Both the position numbers and the translations under genes were made by a program. This document shows, piece by piece, positions 51,144 to 64,000 of a DNA stretch of 64,000 nt. The notes beneath the pieces were generated by a model, which worked only from the letters and a program-made list of their open reading frames with translations, searched no databases and was not told the DNA's origin. The stretch's first letter is position 1, and every line of letters starts with the position of its first letter. The DNA lies in the NCBI RefSeq assembly GCF_014931605.1, contig NZ_CP053382.1, positions 310,001 to 374,000 on the forward strand, in the 5' to 3' direction. Source of the stretch: Halomonas sp. MCCC 1A13316 (GTDB taxonomy: Bacteria > Pseudomonadota > Gammaproteobacteria > Pseudomonadales > Halomonadaceae).

Positions 51144-52484
51144 ATGAACGCAACCCTGGAACGCTGGAGTACGCGGCGGGCCTTCATCCTGGCAGTGACG
51201 GGCGCTGCGGTGGGGCTTGGCAACATCTGGCGCTTTCCGTACATCACCGGAGAGAATGGCGGAGCCGCCTTCCTGGTGCTCTATGTGGCTTTCGTGCTTC
51301 TGCTGGGACTGCCGGTCATGATGGCCGAGATCCTGATCGGCCGCGCCGGACGGCGCGCGCCCATGCAGTCGTTGGGGTATCTGGCCGGCCTGGCCGGGGC
51401 CAGCCGTCACTGGCGCCTGCTGGGACTGTTCGGCGCCTTCACCGTGTTCTGCATCCTGTCGTTCTACTCCGTCGTTTCGGGCTGGTCCATCGAGTTTCTC
51501 ATTACGGCGGTCAATGGCGGCTTCGCCGGCCGCGGCGCCGACGAGATAGCCGCCGGGTTCGAGGCATTCCTGGGCGATTCGCGCCGAATGGCCTTCAACC
51601 ATACGTTGTTCCTCTTCATGACCATGACCGTGGTCGCGGGGGGCGTAGCCAAGGGGCTGGAGCGGCTCAACAACCTGCTGATGCCGTTGCTCTACCTGCT
51701 GCTGGTGTTGCTTGCCGGCTACGCTGCCACAACCGATGGGTTCGGCGCGGCGCTGGCCTGGCTGTTCAAGCCGGATTTTTCGGCCATCACCCCGTTGGTG
51801 ATCATGCACGCCATGGGGCATGCCTTCTTCACCCTGGCGCTAGGGGCCTGTGCGCTGATGGCTTACGGCGCCTATATGCCGGAGCATCAAAGCCTGCCGC
51901 GTGCGGCCGGAGCGGTAGCCGTGCTCGATGTCGGCGTGGCATTGTTGGCTGGCATCGCCATCTTCTCGGTCGTGTTCACCCAAGGCATGGATCCCGGCGA
52001 GGGGCCGGGGCTGATGTTCGTCACTCTGCCCATCGCCTTTGCCGAGCTGCCCTGGGGGGCGCTGTGGCTCAGCGTGTTCTTCCTGTTGCTGCTGCTGGCG
52101 ACCTGGACCTCTTCGATCAACCTGGCCGAACCCATGGTGGCCACCCTGCAGGGAATGGGGCTGAGTCGCGGCAAGGCCGCGGCAGTGGTCGGTGTCTCGG
52201 TGTGGCTGGTGGGGCTGTTGTCGGTGTTGTCTTTCTCCGCCCTGGCCGAGTGGCGCCCTCTGTTCGGTATGAACTTCTTCGATCTGGTCACGACCATTCC
52301 CACCGAGATCTTCCTGCCGGTGGGCGGGCTTTTGATCGCCGTCTTCGCCGCCTGGATCATGTCGCGACAGGAGGCCCAGGCCGCCCTGGGCACCGGAGAG
52401 TCGGGCTTTCGCGTGTGGCAAGGGGTGGTACGCTGGATCTCGATTCCCCTGGTGGCCGCCGTGCTGGTGGCCGGGTTGTTGTAA
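51144..52484 (+). CDS. Neurotransmitter:sodium symporter (SNF) family transporter
   Basis: A 446-residue inner-membrane protein with 11-12 predicted helices. The N-terminal GAAVGLGNIWRFPYITGENGGAAFLV (about 19-44) is the SNF/LeuT signature and contains the unwound TM1 residues that bind Na+ and substrate. WTSSINLAEPMVATL marks TM8. I start at 51144 behind GAGGTGA; the frame is open upstream. Bacterial homologues import amino acids (LeuT, TnaT, MhsT types). Substrate not assigned. Confidence 0.92.
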   Translation: MNATLERWSTRRAFILAVTGAAVGLGNIWRFPYITGENGGAAFLVLYVAFVLLLGLPVMMAEILIGRAGRRAPMQSLGYLAGLAGASRHWRLLGLFGAFTVFCILSFYSVVSGWSIEFLITAVNGGFAGRGADEIAAGFEAFLGDSRRMAFNHTLFLFMTMTVVAGGVAKGLERLNNLLMPLLYLLLVLLAGYAATTDGFGAALAWLFKPDFSAITPLVIMHAMGHAFFTLALGACALMAYGAYMPEHQSLPRAAGAVAVLDVGVALLAGIAIFSVVFTQGMDPGEGPGLMFVTLPIAFAELPWGALWLSVFFLLLLLATWTSSINLAEPMVATLQGMGLSRGKAAAVVGVSVWLVGLLSVLSFSALAEWRPLFGMNFFDLVTTIPTEIFLPVGGLLIAVFAAWIMSRQEAQAALGTGESGFRVWQGVVRWISIPLVAAVLVAGLL

Positions 52485-52526
52485 ATCACATGATTCGACC
52501 GGTCAGGGCGCCGGCATGGAGATAGC

Positions 52527-53090
52527 ATGAACTCAAACGATCCCATTCGCCGCTGGCAGGGTTCACGGCCCACTCTGGGGGCGAGAGTCTACGTGGACCC
52601 GGCCTGCATGGTGCTGGGCGACGTGACGTTGGGCGACGACTGTTCGGTCTGGCCCATGGCGGTGATTCGTGGTGACATGCATCGTATCCGCATCGGTGCT
52701 CGCACCAGCGTGCAGGATGGCAGCGTGCTTCACATCACACACGCCAGCGATTTCAACCCCGACGGCTTTCCATTGACCATTGGCGACGATGTCACCATTG
52801 GCCATAAGGCGATCCTGCACGGCTGCACTCTGGGCAGTCGTATCCTGGTCGGCATGGGCGCCATCGTCATGGACGGCGCGGTGGTCGAGGATGAGGTGAT
52901 CATCGCCGCCGGTGCCGTGGTGACTCCAGGCAAGCGTCTCGAGAGCGGTTTCGTCTATGTCGGCAATCCGGCCAAGGCGCTGCGTCCGCTGAAGGACAAG
53001 GAGCGCGCTTTTTTCCCCTATACCGCTGGCAATTACGTGAAGCTGAAGAATCAGTATCTGGCGGAATATGGAGAGTCGACAGAGAAGTAA
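52527..53090 (+). CDS. Gamma-class carbonic anhydrase-like protein (YrdA family)
   Basis: A 187-residue left-handed beta-helix protein built from hexapeptide repeats (VYVDPACMVLGDVTLGDDCSVWPMAVIRGDMHRIRIGARTSVQDGSVLHI). Metal-ligand His residues lie in LHITHASDF and DVTIGHKAILHG, and the C-terminal helix carries FVYVGNPAKALRPL. This fits YrdA/CaiE-type trimeric proteins related to gamma carbonic anhydrase; activity varies in the family. It follows the SNF transporter gene by 42 bp, and may be co-transcribed. The first residues overlap nothing; the start follows GGAGA. Confidence 0.92.
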   Translation: MNSNDPIRRWQGSRPTLGARVYVDPACMVLGDVTLGDDCSVWPMAVIRGDMHRIRIGARTSVQDGSVLHITHASDFNPDGFPLTIGDDVTIGHKAILHGCTLGSRILVGMGAIVMDGAVVEDEVIIAAGAVVTPGKRLESGFVYVGNPAKALRPLKDKERAFFPYTAGNYVKLKNQYLAEYGESTEK

Positions 53091-53131
53091 CGCTGCGTTG
53101 CGTGTTCTAACAACAAGTGTCTTCCAAGTCT

Positions 53132-53160
53132 TTGTTTTTCTGAGCTGGGCAAGCGATAAT
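53132..53160 (+). promoter_or_regulatory. sigma-70-type promoter of the YdjM-like gene
   Basis: TTGTTT (53132-53137), 17-bp spacer, GATAAT (53155-53160) in an AT-richer patch. The start would fall near 53167, about 27 nt before the ATG at 53194. Confidence 0.6.
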
Positions 53161-53193
53161 CTGTATATTTATTCAGCTAGAGGTTTGCCCGGC

Positions 53194-53865
53194 ATGGCCG
53201 ATTTTCGCACCCATCTGAGTGCCGCCGTGGGCGGCGGCACCCTGCTCGCCTTTGCCGGCTGGCAGGGTGGGCTCTGGACGCCGAGCGAGGCGTTACCGCT
53301 GGGGATATTGACCGCCTTCGGGGGCATCCTGCCCGATATCGATGCCGATCATTCCCACGCCGTGCGGCTGATATTCAATACCATGGCCGTACTGGCGGTA
53401 ATGGTAGGGGTTCTCCTGCTGCATGCTCAGCTCGAGCCGGGGGCGTTGTTGATGGCGTGCGGCGGGCTCTATGTCGGGGTGCGCCTCGTACTCAGTCCGA
53501 TTTTCAAGCGCTTTTCCGTGCATCGCGGCATCTGGCACTCGCTGCTGGCTGCCGTGCTGTGCGGATTGGTGACCAGCGTGGCCGGCTACCAGTGGCTCGG
53601 TCAGCCGGCCAGGTTGGCCTGGTCTCAAGGGCTGGCACTGCTGCTGGGCTACTGCATCCACCTGCTGCTCGACGAGCTCTACAGCGTGGATCTAACCGGC
53701 GCGCGGCTCAAGCGTTCCTTCGGCACGGCAATCAAGCCGTTCGACTACAGTGCGCCAGGCAATTCTCTGTTCATGCTGCTGGTCGCGGCGAGCCTGATGC
53801 TCTGGCTGCCGCCTCTCGCCTCCCTCCATGAACTGTTGCTTCAGGGTTCGACTTTCTGGCGGTAG
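53194..53865 (+). CDS. YdjM-family inner-membrane metal-dependent hydrolase
   Basis: A 223-residue membrane protein of the YdjM/LexA-regulated type. HLSAAVGGGTLLAFAG, GILTAFGGILPDIDADHSHAVRL with an acidic cluster and His residues, FSVHRGIWHSLLAAVLCG (paired HRGIxHS motif) and YCIHLLLDELYSVDLTGARLKRSFG are all characteristic. About four to six hydrophobic segments. The Met at 53194 has AGAGG upstream and precedes the conserved start; the frame is open to 53068. Its 3' end overlaps the convergent dctD gene by 25 bp. Proposed to be a membrane-associated hydrolase of unknown substrate. Confidence 0.85.
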   Translation: MADFRTHLSAAVGGGTLLAFAGWQGGLWTPSEALPLGILTAFGGILPDIDADHSHAVRLIFNTMAVLAVMVGVLLLHAQLEPGALLMACGGLYVGVRLVLSPIFKRFSVHRGIWHSLLAAVLCGLVTSVAGYQWLGQPARLAWSQGLALLLGYCIHLLLDELYSVDLTGARLKRSFGTAIKPFDYSAPGNSLFMLLVAASLMLWLPPLASLHELLLQGSTFWR

Positions 53866-55215
53866 TCCTCAGCCCTGAGGCTGTACTTGCGCAGCTTGTC
53901 GTAGAGCGTCTTGCGCGGCAGGCCAAGATGTTCACAAACCTCCGTAATGCGACCACGATGGCTGGCCAGCGACTGGCTGATCAGGCTCTTCTCGAACAGT
54001 TCCACCTGCTGCGGCAGGGCCAGCTCTGGGTTGTCCGCCTCGACGCCCTCCAGCAAACCATCAAGACGATAGTCGAAGGCTGAGCCCAGCAGTACGTAAC
54101 GTTCGGCCAGATTGCGCAGTTCGCGTACGTTGCCGGGCCAGTCGTGGGCCATGAGGGAGGAAATGCCGCCGGTGTCCAGCGGCGGGGCTTCCAGCCCGCT
54201 GCGGTTGGCGGCGACCACGGCGAAGTGCTGAAACAACAGAGGGATGTCCTCCCGCCGTTCGCGCAGCGGCGGGATCGGCAGGGTGACGACGTTGAGCCGG
54301 TAATAAAGGTCCTCGCGGAATTCGCCGGCTTCTGCGGCCAGCTTGAGATCGACCTTGGTCGCGGCAATGACGCGAATGTCCAACGGCACGGCCTCGTTGG
54401 CGCCGAGACGCTCGACGCAGCGCTCCTGAAGCACCCGCAGTAGCTTGACCTGCAGCGCCAGCGGCATGGACTCGATCTCGTCGAGAAACACGCTGCCGCC
54501 GTTGGCGTGCTCGAACTTGCCGATGCGTCGTTCCACGGCCCCCGTGAAGGCGCCTTTTTCATGGCCGAACAGCTCCGACTCGATGATGCTCTCCGGTACC
54601 GCACCGCAGTTGATGGCAACGAAGGGGTGTCCGCCGCGGGGGCTGCGCTCATGAATGGCACGCGCCACCAGATCCTTGCCGGTACCGGTCTCGCCAAACA
54701 GCAGCACATCGGTTTCCACCTGAGCGATGCGCTGCACCATGGACGCGAGGCGCTGGATGGCAGGGGTACGCCCCACCAGGCGTGGGCCGGGAGCAGCCTG
54801 CTGTGCTTCCAGTTCGGCTTTCAGCTGGCGGTTCTCGAGGCTGAGGCGTCGCTTGTCAACGCCGCGGCGAACCATCTCGACCAGCCGCTCCCCGGCAAAG
54901 GGTTTCTCCAGAAAGTCCCAGGCGCCCTCGCGCATGGCTTCCACGGCGGTGGAGATGTCGCCATGACCGGTGATCAGAATGACCGGCAGGTCGGGGTCGC
55001 GCAGGCGGACTTCGCGCAGCAGAGCCATGCCGTCCATGCCGGGCATGCGGATGTCGCTGACGATCACGCCGGGAAAGTCGGGGGCGAGCGCCTCCAGGGC
55101 ACTCTCGGCGCTGGCGTGGGGTTCCGGTTGGTAGCCGGCCAGTTCCAGGGTCTGGCCAGCGGTGATGCGCAGGTGGGGTTCGTCGTCGATGATGAGTACC
55201 GGAATGGTCGCCGGG

Positions 55216-55223
<8 letters not shown>
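53841..55223 (-). CDS. dctD: C4-dicarboxylate response regulator DctD, sigma-54 activator
   Basis: A 460-residue NtrC-family regulator. Receiver domain (about 5-120) with [10 protein letters not shown] and phospho-acceptor Asp57 in SDIRMPG. AAA+ domain with [14 protein letters not shown] ([14 protein letters not shown]) and [12 protein letters not shown]-terminal Fis-type helix-turn-helix near [29 protein letters not shown]. It overlaps dctB by 8 bp. In other bacteria DctD drives sigma-54 transcription of dicarboxylate uptake genes. The only RpoN-type promoters seen in this window besides glnA and ntrBC are upstream of the TAXI operon and perhaps lldE. Confidence 0.93.
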
Positions 55224-57132
<1,909 letters not shown>

Positions 57133-57142
57133 GAGGCGTTCC

Positions 57143-57916
57143 CTACAGCTGGATTTCCGGCAGCGCCTGGGCGCGTCTTAGTGCCCGCTGAGCACGGGTC
57201 TCGGCACGCTCCATTTCGAGCAGTTCTTCCTCGACGAAGACCAGATGCTCATGGGAGCGCGCGCGGGCATCCTCAGCCCGGCCTTCGAGAATGGCATCGA
57301 GCAGGGCGCGGTGCTGCTTCATCAGCATTGGGCGCGACTGGGGTTTCTCGAACAGGTGGGCAAGGTTATCGACGATACTCTTTTCCAGTAAGTGAAAAAT
57401 ACCGCGAATGGTGTGCAGCAGCAGTACGTTGTGCGCCGCTTCGGCAATGGCCAGGTGGAAGGCAGCATCTGCCTTGGCTTCAAGCTCCGGGTCGCGGCCG
57501 GCGAAGCAGGCTTCCAGCTCCTCGAAGCGCTTGATCAGCATGGCGCGATCGGCCGGGGTGGAGCGCAGGGCGGCATAATAGGCCGAAATGCCCTCCATGG
57601 CGTCGCGGAACTCGAGCAGATCCAGATGGAACTCCTGGTGCCTGGCCAGCATGTCGAGCAACGGATCGCTGTAGCCGCTATTGAGCTCGCGCGTGACGAA
57701 GGTGCCGCCGCCCTGACGGCTGGTCAGCAGGCCTCGGGTCGCCAGCTTTTGAATAGCTTCGCGTAGCGAAGGGCGCGAAACTCCAAAGCGCTCGGCCAGT
57801 TCGCGCTCCGGAGGCAGTCGCTGGCCTGGCTTGAGACTACCCTCGAGTATCATCGCCTCGAGGCGCTCGGTGATGACGTCGGCCAGTCGCGGCTGGCGTA
57901 CGTTCTGATAAGTCAT
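57143..57916 (-). CDS. lldR: FadR-subfamily GntR regulator of lactate use (LldR)
   Basis: A 257-residue repressor. N-terminal winged helix-turn-helix LEGSLKPGQRLPPERELAERFGVSRPSLREAIQKLATRGLL (about 24-64), then the FCD ligand domain with AKADAAFHLAIAEAAHNVLLLHTIRGI (about 143-169), containing metal-ligand Asp and His. Divergent from the lldEFG genes. Operators of the ATTGGT-N3-ACCAAT type lie upstream of both, as for LldR and PdhR homologues, and support the assignment. It is 10 bp from the dctB start region. Confidence 0.9.
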   Translation of the reverse strand: MTYQNVRQPRLADVITERLEAMILEGSLKPGQRLPPERELAERFGVSRPSLREAIQKLATRGLLTSRQGGGTFVTRELNSGYSDPLLDMLARHQEFHLDLLEFRDAMEGISAYYAALRSTPADRAMLIKRFEELEACFAGRDPELEAKADAAFHLAIAEAAHNVLLLHTIRGIFHLLEKSIVDNLAHLFEKPQSRPMLMKQHRALLDAILEGRAEDARARSHEHLVFVEEELLEMERAETRAQRALRRAQALPEIQL

Positions 57917-57948
57917 GCAAGACTCCTTGGAGAGTCAGTGTTCGCCTA

Positions 57949-57963
57949 ATTGGTCTTACCAAT
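57949..57963. promoter_or_regulatory. LldR operator at the lldR promoter
   Basis: ATTGGT-CTT-ACCAAT, a perfect 15-bp dyad, about 35 bp upstream of the lldR start. It equals the GntR/FadR-type PdhR-LldR consensus. Autoregulation is implied. Confidence 0.82.
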
Positions 57964-58097
57964 AGTGGCCTGAAACGCATCTCCTTGCAAATGGCTAGAC
58001 ACTTACTCAGGCCTATTTTGCGTGAAGGCAATATATAGGCCGAATGGCCGATAGACGAAAGTCTATGCGAATACGAGACATAAAACAGGGCTTGGCG

Positions 58098-58126
58098 TTG
58101 ACACTGCTAATGGTGAGTTCTAAGGT
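58098..58126 (+). promoter_or_regulatory. Promoter of the lldEFG-dld operon
   Basis: A consensus -35 TTGACA (58098-58103), 17-bp spacer, weak -10 TAAGGT (58121-58126). The LldR operator at 58145-58163 then begins about 12 bases after the expected start, where a repressor would block elongation. The same stretch also reads as TGGCGTT-GACA-CTGCT (58093-58108), a possible sigma-54 element. The 57917-58228 gap otherwise contains only operators and a hairpin ATAGAC-GAAA-GTCTAT (58051-58066). Confidence 0.6.
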
Positions 58127-58144
58127 TCAACGATCTTTACGGGT

Positions 58145-58163
58145 AAATTGGTTTTACCAATTT
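58145..58163. promoter_or_regulatory. LldR operator upstream of lldE
   Basis: AATTGGT-TTT-ACCAATT, a perfect 17-bp dyad extended by another A/T pair. It shares its ATTGGT and ACCAAT arms with the dyad at 57949-57963. Confidence 0.88.
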
Positions 58164-58228
58164 TCATAAATCAGAAAGCTACCATCAGCAGACCGCTACG
58201 GCCGCCGGGCCGACAGTGAGGGAGCCTC

Positions 58229-58984
58229 ATGACGCCAGTCAAGCTGTATCCGCCCAAGCCGGAGAAGGTCTACTTCTTCGGCACCTGCCTGATCGACCTG
58301 TTCTACCCAGGCGCCGGTCTGGATGGCATTCGCTTGCTCGAGCGGGAAGGCATCGAGGTGGTTTTCCCCCAGGGGCAGACCTGCTGCGGCCAACCAGCCT
58401 ACACTTCCGGCTATCACGATGAGGCGCGGGCCGTGGCGGTGGCCCAGCTAGACCTTTTTCCCGAGTCCTGGCCGATCGTCATTCCTTCGGGTTCGTGCGG
58501 CGGCATGATGCGTACCCATTACCCCCAGCTCTTCGCCGGCACCGAGCATGAGGCGCAGGCGAAAGAAGTTGCCGGGCGGATATTCGAGCTGACTGAATTC
58601 CTGCTGCACGTGTGCCAGCTCAGGCTCGAGGACCACGGGCAGCCCGAAAAAATCGCCATGCATACTTCCTGCAGTGCCAGACGTGAGATGGGGCTGGCCG
58701 AAACAGGCCCGGCCCTGCTGTCCAGGATGGGCCAGGTCGAGCTGGTGGAGCAGGCCAGGGCCGCCGAGTGCTGCGGCTTCGGTGGTACCTTTGCGGTGCG
58801 CCATCCCGAGGTTTCCGCGGCCATGGTAGAGGACAAGTCCCAGGCGATCGAGGCCACCGGAGCAACACGCTTCGTCACCTCGGACTGCGGTTGCCTGATG
58901 AACATCGCCGGCCGCTTCGAGCATCAGGACAAGGCGATCGAGGGCGAGCATATCGCCAGCTACCTGTGGCGGAGAACCTCATGA
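58229..58984 (+). CDS. lldE: L-lactate dehydrogenase complex subunit LldE (LutA)
   Basis: A 251-residue protein with two CCG (cysteine-rich) domains: FFGTCLIDLFYP...QTCCGQPAYTSGYHDEA and MHTSCSARREMG...AECCGFGGTFAVR. CCG domains bind iron-sulfur centres in heterodisulfide-reductase-like proteins. LutA/LldE is one of three subunits of the non-flavin L-lactate oxidation system that converts L-lactate to pyruvate. The stop codon overlaps the lldF start (ATGA), so it is first in a tightly coupled operon. Confidence 0.94.
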   Translation: MTPVKLYPPKPEKVYFFGTCLIDLFYPGAGLDGIRLLEREGIEVVFPQGQTCCGQPAYTSGYHDEARAVAVAQLDLFPESWPIVIPSGSCGGMMRTHYPQLFAGTEHEAQAKEVAGRIFELTEFLLHVCQLRLEDHGQPEKIAMHTSCSARREMGLAETGPALLSRMGQVELVEQARAAECCGFGGTFAVRHPEVSAAMVEDKSQAIEATGATRFVTSDCGCLMNIAGRFEHQDKAIEGEHIASYLWRRTS

Positions 58985-60435
58985 GCTCAGCACACGAATC
59001 GGTAAAGATCTACACTCCGCGCGAGTTTCATCGCCAAGCCCACGATGCCCTCGGCAACCCTCAGATTCGCGCCAATTTCCGTCGGGCGATGGATGGCCTG
59101 ATGGGTAAGCGGCGTGATGTATTCAGCGACTGGGATCTCGAAACCCTGCGCGAGCTGGGTGCCAGCATTCGCCTGCGGGCGCTGGCCAAGCTGCCCGACC
59201 TGCTCGAACGGCTCGAGGCCAACTGCCAGGCCAACGGCATCCAGGTGCACTGGGCCGAGAATGGCGACGAGGCGTGCCGCATCATCCGCGAGATCTGCCA
59301 GCGCCACGATGCCAAGGCCGTGATCAAGGGCAAGTCGATGGTTTCCGAGGAGATGCATCTCAACGCCCATCTGGAAGAGGCGGGCATCGAGGCGCTGGAG
59401 TCCGACCTCGGCGAGTACTTGGTGCAGCTCAACGAGCAGACGCCTTCTCACATCATCATGCCGGCGATCCATCTCAATACCGATGAGATCTCCGAAATCA
59501 TGCACGACAAAACGGGTATAGAGCGCACCCGGGACGTCGACTATATGACCGCGGCGGCCCGCGCCCAGCTGCGCGAGCGCTTCATGGCCGCCGACGTAGG
59601 CATCTCTGGGGTCAATTTCGCCGTCGCAGAGACCGGTACCCTGTGCCTGGTGGAGAATGAAGGCAACGGGAGGATGACCACCACCGTGCCGCCGGTTCAC
59701 ATCGCCGTGACCGGCATCGAGAAGGTGGTCGAGCATCTGCGCGACGTGCCGCCGCTCTATGCGCTGCTCACTCGCTCGGCCACTGGCCAGCACGTCACCA
59801 CCTACTTCAACATGATCAGCTCACCGCGCAAGCCGGGTGAGCACGATGGGCCGAAAGAGGTTCATCTGGTGCTGGTCGACAGTGGACGTTCGAACATTTA
59901 TCAGGACAACGAGCTGCTCGACACCCTGCGCTGCATCCGCTGCGGCGCCTGCATGAATCACTGCCCGGTCTATACCCGCGTGGGCGGCCACACCTACGGG
60001 ACCACCTACCCTGGACCCATCGGCAGCATTCTGATGCCGCACATGATGGGGCTGGAAGAGACCAAGGATCTTCCCACAGCGTCGAGCCTGTGTGGTGCCT
60101 GCGGTGAAGTGTGTCCGGTGAAGATTCCGATTCCCGACCTGCTGGTGCGCCTGCGACGTGAGTCGGTGGGCGAGGGTCGCGGCAACGTGCCTGGCGCCGG
60201 GGTCAAGCGTACCAGGAAGGAGGCGGCTGCCTGGAAGGGGTTTCAGTGGCTGGCCACACACCCCTCCGTCTGGCGCAGTGGTGCGTCGCTTGCCGGCAAG
60301 TTGCAGGCGTTGGCTCCGTCGAAGCTGGGGCCATGGACCGAGTACCGCACTGCGCCCAAGCCAGCCAAGAAGACGCTGCATGAACTGGTCAAACGGCACC
60401 AGGCGGAAAAGGCCAAGGGGAAGGAGCGTTCATGA
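58981..60435 (+). CDS. lldF: L-lactate dehydrogenase iron-sulfur subunit LldF (LutB)
   Basis: A 484-residue protein. The N-terminal LUD domain (about 50-310) includes HWAENGDEACRIIREICQRHDAKAVIKGKSMVSEEMHL and ISGVNFAVAETGTLCLVENEGNGRMTTTVPPVHIAVTGIEKVV. Two 4Fe-4S clusters follow: CIRCGACMNHCPVY and CGACGEVCPVKIP. The start at 58981 overlaps the lldE stop by 4 nt; the frame is open farther upstream but inside lldE. It passes electrons from lactate to the respiratory chain in the LutABC complex. Confidence 0.95.
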   Translation: MSSAHESVKIYTPREFHRQAHDALGNPQIRANFRRAMDGLMGKRRDVFSDWDLETLRELGASIRLRALAKLPDLLERLEANCQANGIQVHWAENGDEACRIIREICQRHDAKAVIKGKSMVSEEMHLNAHLEEAGIEALESDLGEYLVQLNEQTPSHIIMPAIHLNTDEISEIMHDKTGIERTRDVDYMTAAARAQLRERFMAADVGISGVNFAVAETGTLCLVENEGNGRMTTTVPPVHIAVTGIEKVVEHLRDVPPLYALLTRSATGQHVTTYFNMISSPRKPGEHDGPKEVHLVLVDSGRSNIYQDNELLDTLRCIRCGACMNHCPVYTRVGGHTYGTTYPGPIGSILMPHMMGLEETKDLPTASSLCGACGEVCPVKIPIPDLLVRLRRESVGEGRGNVPGAGVKRTRKEAAAWKGFQWLATHPSVWRSGASLAGKLQALAPSKLGPWTEYRTAPKPAKKTLHELVKRHQAEKAKGKERS

Positions 60436-61096
60436 GCGCCCGCAACAATATTCTCAAGCGCCTGCGCGAACGCGCCGACGGCCCGCTGACGGCACCTGAG
60501 AGCGACTTTGCCGTAGTCACGGGGCGCGGCTGGGGGCACGAAGAGCGGCTGGCCCGCTTCGAGCGCTGGATCACCTCCGTGCATGGCGAGGTGATCCACA
60601 CCTCCCGCGCCTCCTGGGCTTCCGCCTTGGCCGAGGTGCTCGAGGTCAAAGGCATTCGCCGACTGGCGCTGGGGCGCGAGCACCCCGTTGCCGCCGAGGC
60701 GCGTGCGGCTCTGGCCGAGCTGGGCGTCACCTTGATCGACGCCGATCGCGACATCGAGACCTGGCAGCGCGAGCAGTTCCACGACGCCGAGGCGGGGCTG
60801 ACCTCCACCCGCGGCGCCATCGCTGAGACCGGCAGCCTGTGGCTGTGGCCGACGCTCGACGAGCCGCGACTGCTGAGTCTGGTGCCGCCGATCCATATCG
60901 CCGTGCTCGATGCCGACAGCGTCGAGGACACTTTTTTTGACGTGGTGGAAAGCCACGCCTGGGCCGCGGGCATGCCCACCAACGCCCTGCTGATTTCGGG
61001 GCCGAGCAAGACCGCCGATATCGAGCAGACCCTGGCCTACGGCGTGCATGGCCCTCGCGAGCTGGTCGTTCTGCTGCGTCACAGCGAGCAGGGCCC

Positions 61097-61100
<4 letters not shown>
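60432..61100 (+). CDS. lldG: L-lactate dehydrogenase subunit LldG (LutC)
   Basis: A 222-residue LUD-domain protein, with ARNNILKRLRERAD at the N-terminus and GLTSTRGAIAETGSLWLWPTLDEPRLLSLVPPIHIAVL as the core (about 118-155). It ends with ADIEQTLAYGVHGPRELVVLLRH, the conserved LutC tail. Both ends overlap neighbours by 4 nt (ATGA), so lldE, lldF, lldG and dld form one coupled transcript. Third component of the L-lactate oxidising system. Confidence 0.94.
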
Positions 61101-63967
<2,867 letters not shown>

Positions 63968-64000
63968 GAACAGGGATTCGACCACAGGCGGTCGTTCCGC

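Overview
The window is dense, GC-rich chromosomal DNA from a gammaproteobacterium. Gene content and order point to Halomonadaceae (Halomonas or a close relative): glnA-DUF4124-glnLG, tkt-epd-pgk-fba, several very acidic exported proteins, many carboxylate transporters (TTT and TAXI-TRAP), an SNF-type sodium symporter and a Na/Pi symporter homologue. That assignment is inference, because no rRNA or other marker gene is present. No tRNA, rRNA, CRISPR array, transposase or prophage gene was seen. It reads as core metabolism plus niche carboxylate use.

Layout. 0-5.4 kb: nitrogen control. glnA has two NtrC sites and a sigma-54 promoter, and glnLG (ntrBC) has its own NtrC dyad and sigma-54 promoter. 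5.4-10.7 kb: an HMG-CoA-lyase-like enzyme, a class III CoA-transferase and TctCBA, probably one catabolic operon for an HMG-like hydroxy acid. 11-19 kb: glutaminase, an FDH-like alcohol dehydrogenase with a membrane partner, dGTPase, an RNase I homologue (catalytic Glu replaced by Gln), a NERD membrane protein, sirtuin, a YbaY-like lipoprotein and YciH. 19-23 kb: two paralogous HAD phosphatases flank an acidic repeat protein and small exported or hypothetical proteins. 23-26 kb: a LacI regulator, PfkB kinase and 2-hydroxyacid dehydrogenase resembling the 2-ketogluconate (ptxS-kguK-kguD) module, with a perfect 16-bp operator.

26-33 kb: tkt, epd, pgk and class II fba on the minus strand, interrupted by a plus-strand class I aldolase (fbaB) with a long structured leader. 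33-43 kb: the methyl cycle, with metK, ahcY behind a clear S-adenosylhomocysteine riboswitch, and metF. Among these lie an acidic coiled-coil lipoprotein, a Csp3-like copper-storage protein, a TetR/GST divergent pair, an AEC transporter, a PRC-barrel protein and sodC. 43-49 kb: a TAXI-TRAP transporter with a sigma-54 promoter and upstream dyads, then a Na/Pi symporter homologue, yheV and prlC. 51-54 kb: an SNF transporter, gamma carbonic anhydrase and a YdjM-like membrane protein. 54-64 kb: dctBD, then divergently lldR and lldEFG plus a large D-lactate dehydrogenase. Two matching ATTGGT-N3-ACCAAT operators control the lactate pair.

The genes link nitrogen status (NtrBC), central sugar phosphates, the SAM cycle and sensed uptake or oxidation of small carboxylates (HMG-like acid, TAXI substrate, lactate). 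Sigma-54 control recurs at three places.
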